This document shows, piece by piece, positions 11,044 through 22,879 of a stretch of 64,000 nucleotides of DNA (position 1 is its first letter; each line of letters starts with the position of its first letter). The position numbers and the translations under genes were made by a program. Location of the stretch: NCBI GenBank assembly GCA_019155185.1, contig CM032811.1, positions 378,902 through 442,901 on the forward strand, given 5' to 3'. A model generated the notes under the pieces. That model was not told where the DNA came from. It ran no database searches and was given only the letters and a program-made list of their open reading frames with translations. This DNA is from Beaufortia kweichowensis (Eukaryota; Chordata; Actinopteri; Cypriniformes; Gastromyzontidae).

Positions 11044-12619
11044 TTTGCTGTAGTTTGCCAGTGATCAACACAATGGAAATTGTTAATAAATCCTACTTAA
11101 TGATGTTTATTTGAAAATGTAAAAATAAAGAAAGGTTTGGCATGAATGAGTTGAATTATGTGGGATGGACATCATGTTTGGTGGTGATTAAACAGCACCT
11201 GTGTTCTCTACATCTCTACAGTCTGATATAATGAATTCAGTGATCATCATTTAAATGATAGTGACAGTGACATTCTTTATTACAAACAAATGTAATATAA
11301 CCATCTTAACATGTAAACTGGCCACCCTAATGTTGTTACATATATAGCAAACAAATATTATACATAACAAACATCAGCATGACAGACATGCTCACTATAA
11401 ACCGTCATTACAGAGAAATGAGCTGTGTGACGATATGTCACAAAAACAGCAGCATAGCACATGATGTAAACCATATAGGAGTCATGTTTATGACACCGGC
11501 TGAGCTGAGACAGTCGATGTCACTGTCTGTTGAGTGTTAAATATAGTATGAAGGGTGGCGACTCGGGTGGAAGCCCATCTGTTCTTATATTAGCTCACCG
11601 TGATACTTCAGAATGAATGAATGAATGTGACCCCTGCACCACAGAACTCATCAGACTGATCAGAGATCAGCAGGACAGCTCACAGGCACAGTCTGATCTC
11701 AGCTGTCTCTATAGTTGTCTATTAGTCTCAACAGTTTCTCTGACAACATCTGAACTCTTAATTCTTCTTTGAAATGAAACTCACTCCCGGCATTATTACA
11801 TACACCAATACAAATCAAAGCTGTTTTGTAAGTTAATGGTAAACCAACTTAGCTTGATGTCCTCGAAGGGGGACTTGAACCCAAGGCTTGGATCGAGCAC
11901 CAAGCTTAATCCCCTTATTGGTAGAACTACACAAAGGTTAAAAAGAGCAAAGAGGAGATGGGGAGGAGGAGGAATGCCGAAGAATTGCAGGCTCCTCGCC
12001 AACCTACATTTACAACTTCATTTAATAAAACGATGCTGTGAATCCGAATAAACATGATTATAACCGAAGTTTCACTTCCATAATGTGAGAAACTAGATAT
12101 TCAATGAGTACTGCTTTGACTGATGCATCTGTAGCAGACTAATGCATTGTAGGAAATACCCTGAGGAGGCTCATGATCAGGACATAAAGGCTGACACTCC
12201 ACTTTCAAATCATTTCATTTTTATTTCATAATGATTACACAGTTTTGTCATTGGAATAATGAAAAAATCTATTAATGACAATAAAACCAGCAATATGATT
12301 TTATGAATTAAACAAGGCTCAGTTTAGATTTCATGATTATTTTAAGTGCAAGAAAAGCCAAAATCCCTTGAGAGAAAAAAAAAAAGAATTTGCCCTGTGA
12401 GATGAGACCAGCGCAAACCTCACTTCTGATCACTAGCTCCTATAAATAATGTCATCAATAATCTAGATGAAATGTCAGGTGTAACCCTTGAAGTTGTATT
12501 TCACTGTTTGTTTAGTCAAAAAGCAGCCGGTGTTTCTTAAACAGTATGAAAACAGATGTCATTTATTAGCAGCAAAACGTTCAGTTCAGTATTCAGTTAC
12601 TGTTATCTTTAAGAAATTT
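11044..12619. other. No gene recognised
   Basis: AT-rich, with short GAAT runs near 11615. A weak tRNA-like block at 11862-11931 (minus strand, with ggttcaagtcc as a B-box-like element) lacks a convincing A box. Nothing else is supportable. Confidence 0.5.
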
Positions 12620-12911
12620 GGTGGCATTTTTAATACAATATTTATTTATTTGGAATCCTATACATGATGTGATCTGAGGTGTGTTTCTCTCATGAGGCAG
12701 ATATGATCTCAAAGAGGATCTTATAGTCTCACATAGCACACTGATGTAGACTTGCAGACTTGTTTGCCTCTTGTCGTTTGGTAAAGCTCTGAATGTCCAT
12801 CCGTAAGACACATTAATGATTAAGCTCCTGCTGTAACCTTCACATAGTCTCCTTCTTTGGGTAACAATAGAGATTTCTGTCCATTCATGTTAATGAACTC
12901 CTCCCTGAGGG
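12620..12911 (-). CDS. Unrecognised terminal exon with 3' UTR and poly(A) signals
   Basis: After an acceptor (cacatctcag, AG at 12912-12913) the minus strand reads LREEFINMNGQKSLLLPKEG, then DYVKVTAGA and a stop at 12820-12822. Overlapping AATAAA signals follow on that strand at 12641-12650, about 170 bp after the stop. Acceptor, short coding tail, stop and poly(A) signal together look like a real last exon transcribed in the same direction as schip1. I do not recognise the protein. No partner exon was found to the right, where a minisatellite begins. Confidence 0.45.
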
Positions 12912-13164
12912 CTGAGATGTGAATACATAATTAGAATACATCATTAACTTTCAGAACAGATGCCATGCACAGAGCAAGTCATGCCCACCCCCAACGTCTT
13001 CAGTGTGATAGCCTGCTCTAAATATGCCTCTGTCTTTTCTTTATTGTATGTGTGTTTTTCAAAAGATTTTGAAATCCTCTGTTATTTTCTCAAGATGATG
13101 TGCACACATGGAATAATCTGCCATAATGCTGGTAAACATGTGAGGAATTGCATTAAACACACTC

Positions 13165-14965
13165 CTGAACGGCTTCCACGCCACACCTCTCCTGACATCT
13201 CTCCACGGCACGCCGCTCTTGATCTCCCTCCACGCCCCTCCTGATATCTCTCCACGGCACGCCGCTCTTGATCTCCCTCCACGCCCCTCCTGACATCTCT
13301 CCACGGTACGCCCCTCTTGATCTCCCTCCACGTGCCTCCTGAAATCTCTCCACGGTACGCCCCTCTTGATCTCCCTCCACGCCCCTCCTGATATCTCTCC
13401 ACGGCACGCCGCTCTTGATCTCCCTCCACGCCTCCTGACATCTCCACGCACGCCCCTCTTGATCTTCCCCTCCACGCTCTTCCTGAAATCTCCACGGCAC
13501 GCCTCTCTTGATCTCCCTCCACGCCTCCTGACATCTTCATTGCATCCTCTGATTCCCTCCACGCCTCCTGACCTCGCTCCACGGCATGCCCCTCTTGATC
13601 TCCCTCCACGCCCCTCCTGACCTTGCTCCACAGCACTCCCCTCTTGATCTCCCTCCATGCCCCTCCTGACCTCGCCTCCACGCACGCCTCTTGATCTCCC
13701 TCCACGCCCGTCCTGACCTTGCTCCACAGCACTCCCCTCTTGATCTCCCTCCATGCCCCTCCTGACCTCGCTCCACGGCACGCCCCTCTTGATCTCCCTC
13801 CACGCCCGTCCTGACCTTGCTCCACAGCACGCCCCTCTTGATCTCCCTCCATGCCCCTCCTGACCTCTCTCCACGGCACGCCCCTCTTAATCTCCTTCCA
13901 CGCCACGCCCCTCCTGACCTAGCTCCCCGGCACGCCCCTCTTAATCTCCTTCCACACCACGCCCCTCCTGACCTAGCTTCACGCCCCTCCTGACTTCGCT
14001 CCACGCGTCTCCTGACCTCGTTCCACAGCACTCCCCTCTTGATCTCTCTCCATGCCCCTCCTGACCTCACTCCACGGCACGCCCCTCTTGATCTCCCTCC
14101 ACGCCCCTCCTGACCTTGCTCCACAGCACTCTCTTTGATCTCCCTCCATGCCCCTCCCTGACCTCTCCATCGGCACACGCCTCTCTAATCTCCTTCCACG
14201 CCTTCACTTCCTCCTGACTCCAGCTCCCCTCGCACGCCTCTTTCTCCTTCCACACCACGCCCCTCCTGACCTAGCTTTACGCCCCTCCTGACTTTGCTCC
14301 ACGCATCTCCTGACCTCGTTCCACGGCACGCCCCCTCTTGATCTCCCTCCACGCCCCTCCTGACTTCGCTCCACGCCCCTCCTGACATCTCTCCACAGCA
14401 CTCTCCTCTTGATCTCCCTCCACGCCCCTCCAGACCTCGCTCCACGCGCCTCCTGACCTTGTTCCACGGTACACCCCTCTTGATCTCCCTCCACGCCCCT
14501 CTTGACCTCTCTCCACAGCACTCCCCTCTTGATCTCCCTCAACGCCCCTCCTGAAATCTCTCTACGGCACGCCCCTCTTAATCTCCTTCCATGCCACACC
14601 CCTCCTGACCTAGCTCCACGGCATGCCCCTCTCGATCTTCCTCCACACCACGCCGCTCCTGACCTAGCTCCACACGCCTCCTGATCTCCCTCCACACCCC
14701 TCCTGACCTCTCTCTACAGCACTCCCCTCTTGATCTCCCTCCACACCCCTCCTGACCTTGCTTCACGTGCCTCCTGACCTCGCTCCACGCCCCGCCCCTC
14801 TTGATCTCCCTCCACGCCCCTCCTGACCTCGCCACACGCCTCCTGATCTCGCTCCACGCGCCTCCTGATCTTCAGCCCTCCTGCTCCTGCACCTCGACCC
14901 CCTTCTACGCCACACCCCCTGACAACGCCACACTCCTCCTGACCTAGCTCCACACCCTTTATTAG
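13165..14965. repeat. Minisatellite, 49-bp unit, about 36 copies
   Basis: Units of the type cctgacatctctccacggca plus cgcccctcttgatctccctc plus cacgcccct repeat at 49 bp, measured between 13191, 13240 and 13289. Later copies are indel-variant. Because 49 is 1 mod 3, a minus-strand frame rotates through all three phases every three units. None of the three carries a stop in the consensus, which creates frames up to 274 codons of the WREIKRGVPW type. There is no start context, signal or domain, so I treat them as non-coding. Confidence 0.95.
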
Positions 14966-15505
14966 CGTCAAATTGCCATTCACACTATACATGTCCCAGT
15001 TCCCCAATTTTTTATTTATTTAAATTCTATCGTTTGAATTTTCACAGTTAAACAGACATTTGAGAGAAGTGAATGTTTTCATACATGAGAAGAAATAATT
15101 AGATTTTATCAGCGCAGAATAGACATCTGCCTCCACAAAACAGCCAAACTGTTTAAAAACTCATTAACACTGTTATGTTAAGACAGTGTTAAGAAGAAAA
15201 GAAGCCCCTTCTTACCATTATAATCAGAAAATGAACAATACATTACTGTTAATCACATGATTTAATCACATTTCTGTTCTTTCTCTCTTTATCACATCTA
15301 TTATACTGTCTCTCTGTCTGCCGCTTAACATAAACTGAAGACTACACCTCACAGCTTTAATTTATCCTTCATTTGCATCAACACATCCATCAAACACATG
15401 ACTGCTCCAAGTCATTAAAGGCGTCTCACTCGATCAGACACATCACCCGGCTGCAGTGAGAAGATTACTAATGTAAAGAGTGACATCACAGACTGACTGA
15501 CTGAC
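14966..15505. other. No gene recognised between two minisatellites
   Basis: AT-rich unique sequence with no conserved frame or RNA. Confidence 0.5.
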
Positions 15506-15509
15506 ACAC

Positions 15510-16638
15510 GTGCAAACACACACACAACCACACCTGCACACACACACACAACCACACCCGCACACACACAGGAAAAACACACACACAACCACACACCAAG
15601 ACACACACAGGAAAAAAACACACACACAACCACACACCCGACACACACAGGAAAACACACACAACCACACCTGCACACACACAGGAAAAACACACACACA
15701 CCACACCCGCACACACACAGGGAAAAACACACACACAACCACACCCAGACACACACACAGGGAAAACACACACAACCACACCAACACACACACAGGAAAA
15801 ACACACACACAACCACACCAGACACACACAGGAAAAACACACAACCACACACACACAGGAAAAACACACACAACCACACCCGCACACACACTAAGGAAAA
15901 CACACACACAACCACACCCGCAGACACACACAGGAAAAACACACACAACCACACCCCGCACACACACAGGAAAAAACACACACAACCACACCCACACACA
16001 CACAGGAAAAACACACACACAACCACACCTCGCGACACACAGGGAAACACACACAACACACACCCAACACACACACAGGAAAAAACACACACACAACCAC
16101 ACCCAGACACACACAGGAAAAACACACACACAACCACACCCAAGCACACACACAGGAAAAAACACACACAACCACACCCAAGACACACACAGGAAAAAAC
16201 ACACACACAACCACACACACACACAGGAAAACACACACACAACCACACCCAGACACACACAGGAAAAACACACACACAACCACACCCGCACACACACAGG
16301 AAAAACACACACACAACCACACCCGCACACACACAGGAAAAACACACGCACACACACAGGAAAAACACACACACAACCACACCCGCACACACACAGGAAA
16401 AACACACACACAACCACACCCGAACACACACAGGAAAAACACATGCACACACACAGGAAAAACACACACAACCACACCCGCACACACACAGGAAAAACAC
16501 ACACACAGGAAAAACACACACAACCACACCCGCACACACACAGGAAAAACACACACACAACCACACCCGAACACACACAGGAAAAACACACGCACAGACA
16601 CAGGAAAAACACACACAGGAAACACACACACACACGGG
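15510..16638. repeat. Minisatellite, unit of about 36 bp, about 30 copies
   Basis: Each unit joins a CA run, the invariant word caccacacc (or a close variant) and aggaaaa, as in acaaccacacccgcacacac followed by aggaaaaacac. Unit length varies with the CA run. The plus-strand frame of 385 codons (TGKTHTQPHP-like) and the minus frames of about 400 codons are repeat translations. Confidence 0.95.
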
Positions 16639-16639
16639 T

Positions 16640-16870
16640 TTTCATTTTTTGTGGGGACATTTCATAGACATAATGACTTTTATACTGTACAGACTGTATA
16701 TTCTATCCCCAAACCCTAACCATCACAGAAAACTTTCTGATGTTTTAGATTTAAAAAAACATCATTCTGTTTGATTTATTACCTTGTTTTCCTCATGGGG
16801 ACCAAAACCTTCAAGGTCAAAATGTACTGGTATTCCTATCTTTGTGGGGACATTTGGTCACACATACACA
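16640..16870. repeat. Dispersed fish repeat bounded by TGTGGGGACATTT copies
   Basis: Two direct copies of tgtggggacattt (near 16650 and 16843) bracket a segment with tatactgtacagactgtata and cctcatggggacc. I recognise this as an abundant teleost repeat commonly embedded in CA repeats; its class is unclear to me. Confidence 0.5.
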
Positions 16871-17119
16871 CACGCACAAACACACACAGGAAACAGACAC
16901 ACACATGAATACTGTAGTTATAGACTATATTTATCATGACTCACAAATAAGTTTTTGTATAATTTTGTGCAGGTTTACACAAATGTTCTCAGCAAAGTGA
17001 GTGAATATAATTTATAAAACATGAGACACCCGACAAATTTACTAGTGACTTCATAACACACCTGAAAATCCTTACTTACAAAACTGAACAGTTGAGCCAT
17101 TTAGAGAACTTTGCAAGCA

Positions 17120-19412
17120 TTAAGGCTGGAAGAGCAAGAGGTAGAGGAAGACAAAGAGAGAGAGGAGTAGGGACGTGGTCAAAGAGGTTATGCATCGAAC
17201 AATATTCGAACAAGTTCCTGATGGCATCCCAGGCCGTGTGCTCCGAGCATGCGCATTCCAACTAGCTGGTGTTTTCACAGACATTTTCAACCTCTCCTTC
17301 TGTCTTTCTGTGGTTCCCTCATGCTTCAAAAAATCCACCATTGTGCCCATACCAAAGAAAAACAAAACCACATGCTTGGAGGTCTGTTGCTCTCACACCC
17401 ATCTTCAGCAAGTGTTTTGAGGGACTCTGGTCAGAGATTACATCTGCTCTGTGCTGCCTTCCTCATTGGACCCGCTACAATTTGCATATATCGAGTAACC
17501 GCTTCTACAGATGATGCTATTGCTTTTCACCCTTCACACTGCTCTCTCCAACCTGGAAGATAAGAACACCTATGTCAGAATGCTTTTGTTGACTACAGCT
17601 CAGCATTTAACACCATAGTGCCCGGCCACACTTGTTGCTTAAGCTCCAGACTCTGAGACTAAATGGATCTCTGTGCAGTTGGATCCTGGACTTCCTGACA
17701 GGCAGAAGTCAAGTGGTCAGAATGGGCAACAATACATCATCCCCGCTGACCCTCAACACTGGTGCTCCTCAGGGCTGTGTTCTCAGCTCCACTCCTGTAC
17801 TCCCTGTGTACACACATGACTGTACAGCCACATTAGCTCCAACGCCATCACAAATTCACGACGACATTAATAACGGTGATAGGCCTGATCACCGACAACG
17901 CATGAGATGGCCTACAGAGAGGAGGAGGTAAGCACTCTGACTAAATGGTGTCAGGAGAACCACCTCTCAATCAACATCGACAAGACCAAGGAGCTGGTGG
18001 TGGATTTCAGGAGACAGAGCAGAGAACACAAAACCATCACCATCGACAAGACACCAGTGGAGCGGGTAAGCAGCTTTAAGTTTCTCGGTGTCAACATCAG
18101 TGAGGATCTCACCTGGTCTACACACACTGACGAGTGCTGAAGAAGGCACATCAACGCCTGATATGGCTGGAGGAAGTTTGGAATGAGCCCCCAGCATCCT
18201 CAGATCATTCTACACTTGCACTATAGAGAGCATCCTGACGGGCTGCATCACTGCCTGGTTCGAAAACAGCACCACTGGCAAACCGTGGAAGCTCTGAAAA
18301 GGGTTGTGCGAACTGCCAGCCACATTGTTGGAGGTGAGCTTCCCTTCCTCCAGGACATCTACACCAGGCGGTGTATAAGGAAAGCCCGGAGGATCATCAG
18401 TGACTCCAGCCACCCGTCCCACAGACGGTCTCTCTACTGCTCTCTCTGCTGCCCTCAGGAAGACGTCTCCACAGCATCCGATCCCGCACTAGCCAATTTA
18501 GGGATAGCTTTTTCCCTCAGGCTATCAGGGACTAATGAACAATAAAACTAATACACCCTACAGCATACTCAATAATAATATGGTATGCCACACACACCGC
18601 ACTTAACTTTAATAATAAACACTGGACTATACATACACACTGCATTTATACAACAAACTACCTGTTACCACTGGATACCATCCGACGCACATTCATGACA
18701 TTTTGTATCCAGTTCACGTACAACCTGTTGTCACAGCCCCGTGTGTTCCCCAGGACTTCATTTCCCATAATCCTTTGCACCCCTCTCACCTGTTTCCACT
18801 TGCTCGTTGTTTGTGATCACTGGCACCTGTCACCCTCATCAATGGACCTTATTTAATCCCTGTGTCTTCCTTTGTTCATTGTCTTAAAGTTATGCTATGT
18901 GTATCGTGGTTTTGTTCCTGTTTAGAAGTAAAGATTATTCCAGTTTATTCCTGTCTCCAAGCAGATCCATTGTGTGCATGCTACACCAGACCGTGAACAC
19001 CTGCTTGCATTTCAGCATATTATTATGCATATTTTTATATATTTTTATACTTATTTTTATGTACAATCTGTTGCATTTCAGCATATTTTTGCATTTGTAT
19101 TTTTGCATCTGTTGCATTTCAGCATATTTTTATGTGTTGATATATCTACATAATGTAGAAGGTGTATATCCTGTGTATAGTGTATATTGTGACGTTAACT
19201 GTATGTATGTACATTGTATGTCTAATAGTACACTGTGTGTACTGACTATATGTATGTGCATATTGCACATCTGTACCTGTTGAAGTCTGTATGGTTATAT
19301 GTTAACTGTTTCTGCAATTTTTCTGGAACACGCTCCCAAGAATTTCACTCTCCAAGGCACATGTGCTGTGGTGATGTGACAATAAAACTGACTTTGACTT
19401 TGAATATTTTAG
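17120..19412 (+). mobile_element. Degraded non-LTR retrotransposon (jockey/CR1-like group), RT and 3' end
   Basis: Reverse-transcriptase pieces are scattered over three frames: PDGIPGRVLRACAFQLAGVF, FKKSTIVPIPKK, GRSQVVRMGNNTSSPLTLNT followed by GAPQGCVLSS, then CQENHLSINIDKTKELVVDF and RVSSFKFLGVNISEDLTWST. The C-terminal part includes RVVRTASHIVGGELPFLQDI. The element ends with a 3' terminus of gtgacaataaaactgacttt. It is inactivated by frameshifts and deletions, and the catalytic YADD region is lost. A 271-bp solo LTR (18729-18999) interrupts its 3' UTR. Exact clade not assigned. Confidence 0.85.
18729..18999 (+). mobile_element. Solo LTR, 271 bp
   Basis: It begins TGTCACAGCCCC and ends CGTGAACA. 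It is flanked by CCTGT (18724-18728) and CCTGC (19000-19004), a 5-bp target duplication with one change. It shares the phrase catttcccataatcctttgc with other short LTRs in this window. Inserted in the 3' UTR of the LINE at 17-19 kb. Confidence 0.7.
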
Positions 19413-19429
19413 ATGATATTTAAACAACT

Positions 19430-20990
19430 TCGGTGGATCATGTGATAAATCATGGCCTGACAGTGAGGGAAGCTGGGCAGAGAGTCCATCCACATCTAAG
19501 CCGGTTCACAGTTGCATCCATCATAAGGACATTCAGATTGGAAACCATTTATGTCTTCACCTATCTACTCCAGACTGTATCTACAGTATTTACAGTACTG
19601 TACCATATCACATTACTGTATCACATGTACTGTATTGCAAGTTGGCTAGTGCTCCTTTTGTAGTTTTATTAAACATACAGTACAGTATAGTACATAGTTC
19701 TGTACCATTGATATGTTACGATACTGTGTACAGTATACAGTACTGTAAAAAAAGAACCAAACCAATAACAATTTGTGGTTGCATTTTTCTACAGAATGAC
19801 TAGAAGACCATCTTTGGGTGGTCGGCAACACCTGTTCACCCAACAGCAGGAACTTGCCATTGTGAAAATAGTTAGAGCAAATGTATGCAATCCGTCTCCA
19901 CCAACTGCAGGAACAAATACTCAAGTATTCATGGCATTACCACGATCAGTCGTGTCTCGGTAAAATCACAACGAAGCACTTGTACAGGGTCCCATTTGAG
20001 AGGAACAGTATCAGGGTCAAAGGACTTCAACGTGAATATGTACAGGTAAGTGTTGTACCATTGGATCAGTACCACATAGAAACATGTAGAGAGGGACACA
20101 GGTACCTGTGTGTTTGTGTGGGGGGTTCTGTATGTGTAGTACTGTAGTTGTGTGTTTTGATGTTGCAGAAAATCTTGCAAGACATGGATGGAGCTGCACA
20201 GCCTCATGAATTTATTTACATTGATGAGGCTGGTTTCAACCTCGCAAGAGAAAATATTGCTTGTGACGTTGATGAAATCCTGTGGCCAGACCCAAACGGG
20301 CAGGATCCATAATCCCATCCACTCACAATTGGCCTGTTTTTCTGTATTTACAGTAGTGTCTTTTTGGTTTTATTTTTGTTTTATATTTGCATTACTTCAT
20401 TAACTGTACAGTACAGTATTGAGTTGATGTCATTTGTAACCTTTCAGTACTTTCATTTTTGGTCATTGTGAAAACCTTTGTTGGAGAGAAAGCATTACAA
20501 AAACTGTAAGTGTCGCATTGAGTTTCACAGAATGCTAACTGATGAACTGAAAAAAACCCAGTGAAAATGAAAGACTGCGATGTTTTATATAAAGTACACT
20601 AGTGTGTTGATGCTAATCTGAAAGTGTATTCATATGATGCAAGTGTGTATCATTTGGTCATCAGAGTGACATTTTGACAAAGGATTGTTTTATTTCGACA
20701 TAGATGTGAATGGTTTACTTCCCAGTGTTGTGTCTTGTGTGTTTTGACACAATGAACTGAAGCAAAAAGTTTTTAAGCAATGGGCAAAAACTTTAAATAT
20801 CCAGTCTGTAAAGTAAATGTGTGTTCACTATGAGAGACACATTTAAGTGAGTTACAAATGACTTACAAATAAGAGACCATTTAACATTTTGTCAATATGT
20901 TCACATATAGCACTAGAAGCTGTGTGTTATATTATTTACCGGCAGAGACATACACACAGCCAGCAAACACAGATCAAAGGAAACTTTATT
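19430..20990 (+). pseudogene. IS630/Tc1-like transposase remnant with introns
   Basis: The N-terminal helix-turn-helix piece VREAGQRVHPHLSRFTVASI precedes a 250-bp AT-rich stretch ending at a tttttctacag acceptor (19794). Then come GGRQHLFTQQQELAIV, HLYRVPFERNSIRVKG and REYVQ. A consensus CAG-GTAAGT donor follows at 20046, with a 123-bp intron to tgttgcag (20168). The next exon reads KILQDM...HEFIYIDEAGFNLA, where the Asp of YIDEAGF is a DDE catalytic residue of this family. The rest of the catalytic domain is missing. The intron and flanks are rich in palindromic tacagtactgta words. Frameshifts make it inactive. Confidence 0.75.
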
Positions 20991-21285
20991 CTGTCAGTCA
21001 GAAACAAGCTGCTGAGGTTACAAGTTGAACAAGTAAGTAGGCGAAGGAAGTAAGATGGTGCAATATCAATGACATGCCGTCTGCTTTTCTGCTTTGTTCG
21101 TTTGTTTCCTGGCCTGTCTATGCTTATACATCTTCTGTCTTTAATAAGTCAAAATGTTGCTACACCGTTAATAAACGATCGCCAGATGCTGCTTAATATT
21201 AGATCTACTACAGCGCTTTGCTCTAATAAGGATGCGACTGGTCCGAGCTTCAGTTTACCACCTCCACCTTTCCTGATGAACATAC

Positions 21286-21596
21286 TGTCACGGTTTCTCC
21301 TTCAACTCCCCATGGACTCCATCTCCCATCATCCCTTGCACCTCCAGTCAGCCATTTTGATTTTTCACACCTGCCATCAATCACCCATTAACCTGGACAC
21401 TATTTAAGCCTTGTGTTTGATGTCAGTTTTTGTTGATGTTTTGTGGTGTGTTAATCGTCTTTGATCGTTAACCCGTGCATGTTAACCCGTGCATGTGTCT
21501 GGATTTTAATGACCTGTGACACGATTAAACTTGCTTTTCACCAATCCCGTCTCCTTCCATCATCACCATCTTCATCACCACCTTCACTCTGTAACA
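21286..21596 (+). mobile_element. Solo LTR, 311 bp
   Basis: It starts TGTCACGG and ends CTGTAACA, flanked by CATAC (21281-21285) and TATAC (21597-21601), a 5-bp duplication with one change. Internal ctatttaagcc is TATA-like. It shares ccatctcccatcatcccttg with the family. Confidence 0.7.
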
Positions 21597-22344
21597 TATA
21601 CCTGTATGGTTGTGGCGTGTGCTTTTTTGGCGTGTGACCTTTATTTTGAACGACTGCATAAACTCTGGCAATTTAGACTTTTTATTTGTGACTGAGACTT
21701 GGCTCTCTGTTGGTGATAGTAGTCTATTCTCTGAACTTACTCCTCCTTATATTTTTTTAATTCTCCCTGTTTTGCTGGCTGGGGTGGAGGACTGGCATCT
21801 GTTTTTAAAAACAATTTCTGTTGCCAGAAAATAGAAATTGACACTTTAACAAGCTTTGAAGTTCAGCTTTTTTCATTGGATCAGATGAACTTATTGGTGG
21901 TGGCAGTGGTTTATCGTCCACCAAAAACAAATAAAAACTTTATCACTGAGAATTTTTAGGGGGTATTACTCCTAAATTTGACTGAATTTTAATTGTTGGG
22001 GACTTTAATATTCATGTTTGTTATAACTCCACAGTATTAGCCAAAGAATTTCTTAATCTCATTGATGTCTGTGATTTTTGTCAGTGGGTGAAAGAACTAA
22101 CACATGCTCATGGCTATAGTTTTAACACATAGCCTTTCTATTTGAGATGTTCACATTGGTGATTTGAGTTTTTCAGATTATAAGCCTGTAATGTTTACTG
22201 TTGATGGTTTGTGTTATACTACTAAAATGATTAGACCTGCAAAATGGTCGTGTTTGCTTATTTGGTCTTCTTCTGTGGATGACTTTTCTATAGCATTCAA
22301 TGAGGCTTGTCATTTACTCCCTGTAGACTATCTTGCTAACATGC

Positions 22345-22470
22345 GTCACAGCCCGTCTGTGTTTCCCCAGTTTCTGTCTTGTCACTGCTCCCCCTTCTGG
22401 ACTCTTTGTGAATTGAACTCCATTACCCATAACCCCATGCATGGACTCATTCCCTGTAATACAATGGTAA
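22345..22470 (+). mobile_element. Partial LTR of the same short-LTR type
   Basis: Starts tgcgtcacagcccgtctgtg and contains ccattacccataaccccatg, then breaks off before a TATA or poly(A) region. No duplication. Confidence 0.45.
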
Positions 22471-22879
22471 TCTGATACAACTGTTTTATCTCATTTTAGG
22501 CCAATCTTAAATTTACCTTTTATTGGAAAAATTTTAAAGAGAGGCGTGTTATTACAGTTACAGGGTTTTCTGGAAACAAACAATACTTTTGAAAAATTAC
22601 AGTCTGGATTCAGGAAAAATCTTAAGGGAAAAAAAACCTTAAAAATCTAAATCTTAAAATCTAAAGCATAGCTCTAACTATTACAAGACCTTTCAGTCAA
22701 CATGACAGTAACGACTTTAGCAGAAGGGAGGACGGTCTCTAGACATGTTTTAAACTTTTTATGCAATGCATGTTCACATAGGGAAACAACTGAAAACGTT
22801 TTGTTTGTTTCACTGCCAGAGAAGTGATGGAAGCTGCTGGGAGAAAGAACATAAAGCATTAGGCTTACGCCCCTGTATG

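Larger units (their letters stand above)
21040..22640 (+). mobile_element. Degraded LINE: endonuclease domain and start of RT
   Basis: Apurinic-endonuclease-like blocks are readable in mixed frames: FLFVTETWL, VVYRPPKT and IVGDFNIHV (21992-22018), the GDFN being the catalytic Asp-Asn motif. Near 22500-22620 the start of an RT appears (PISNLPFIGKI, LQSGFR). Many stops. A solo LTR at 21286-21596 and a partial LTR at 22345-22470 interrupt it. Confidence 0.75.

Noticed and set aside
11862..11931. tRNA gene on the minus strand
   Set aside because: It has a B-box-like ggttcaagtcc, but no convincing A box or closing acceptor stem.
13059..14835. Frames up to 274 codons of the WREIKRGVPW type
   Set aside because: Explained by a 49-bp minisatellite that is stop-free in all three minus frames; there is no start context or domain.
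15510..16638. CRISPR-like array (unit near 36 bp)
   Set aside because: No distinct spacers; the variable part is a CA run.
15415..16667. Frames of about 400 codons rich in CVCFSCVC or TGKTHTQPH
   Set aside because: Translations of the CA-based minisatellite.
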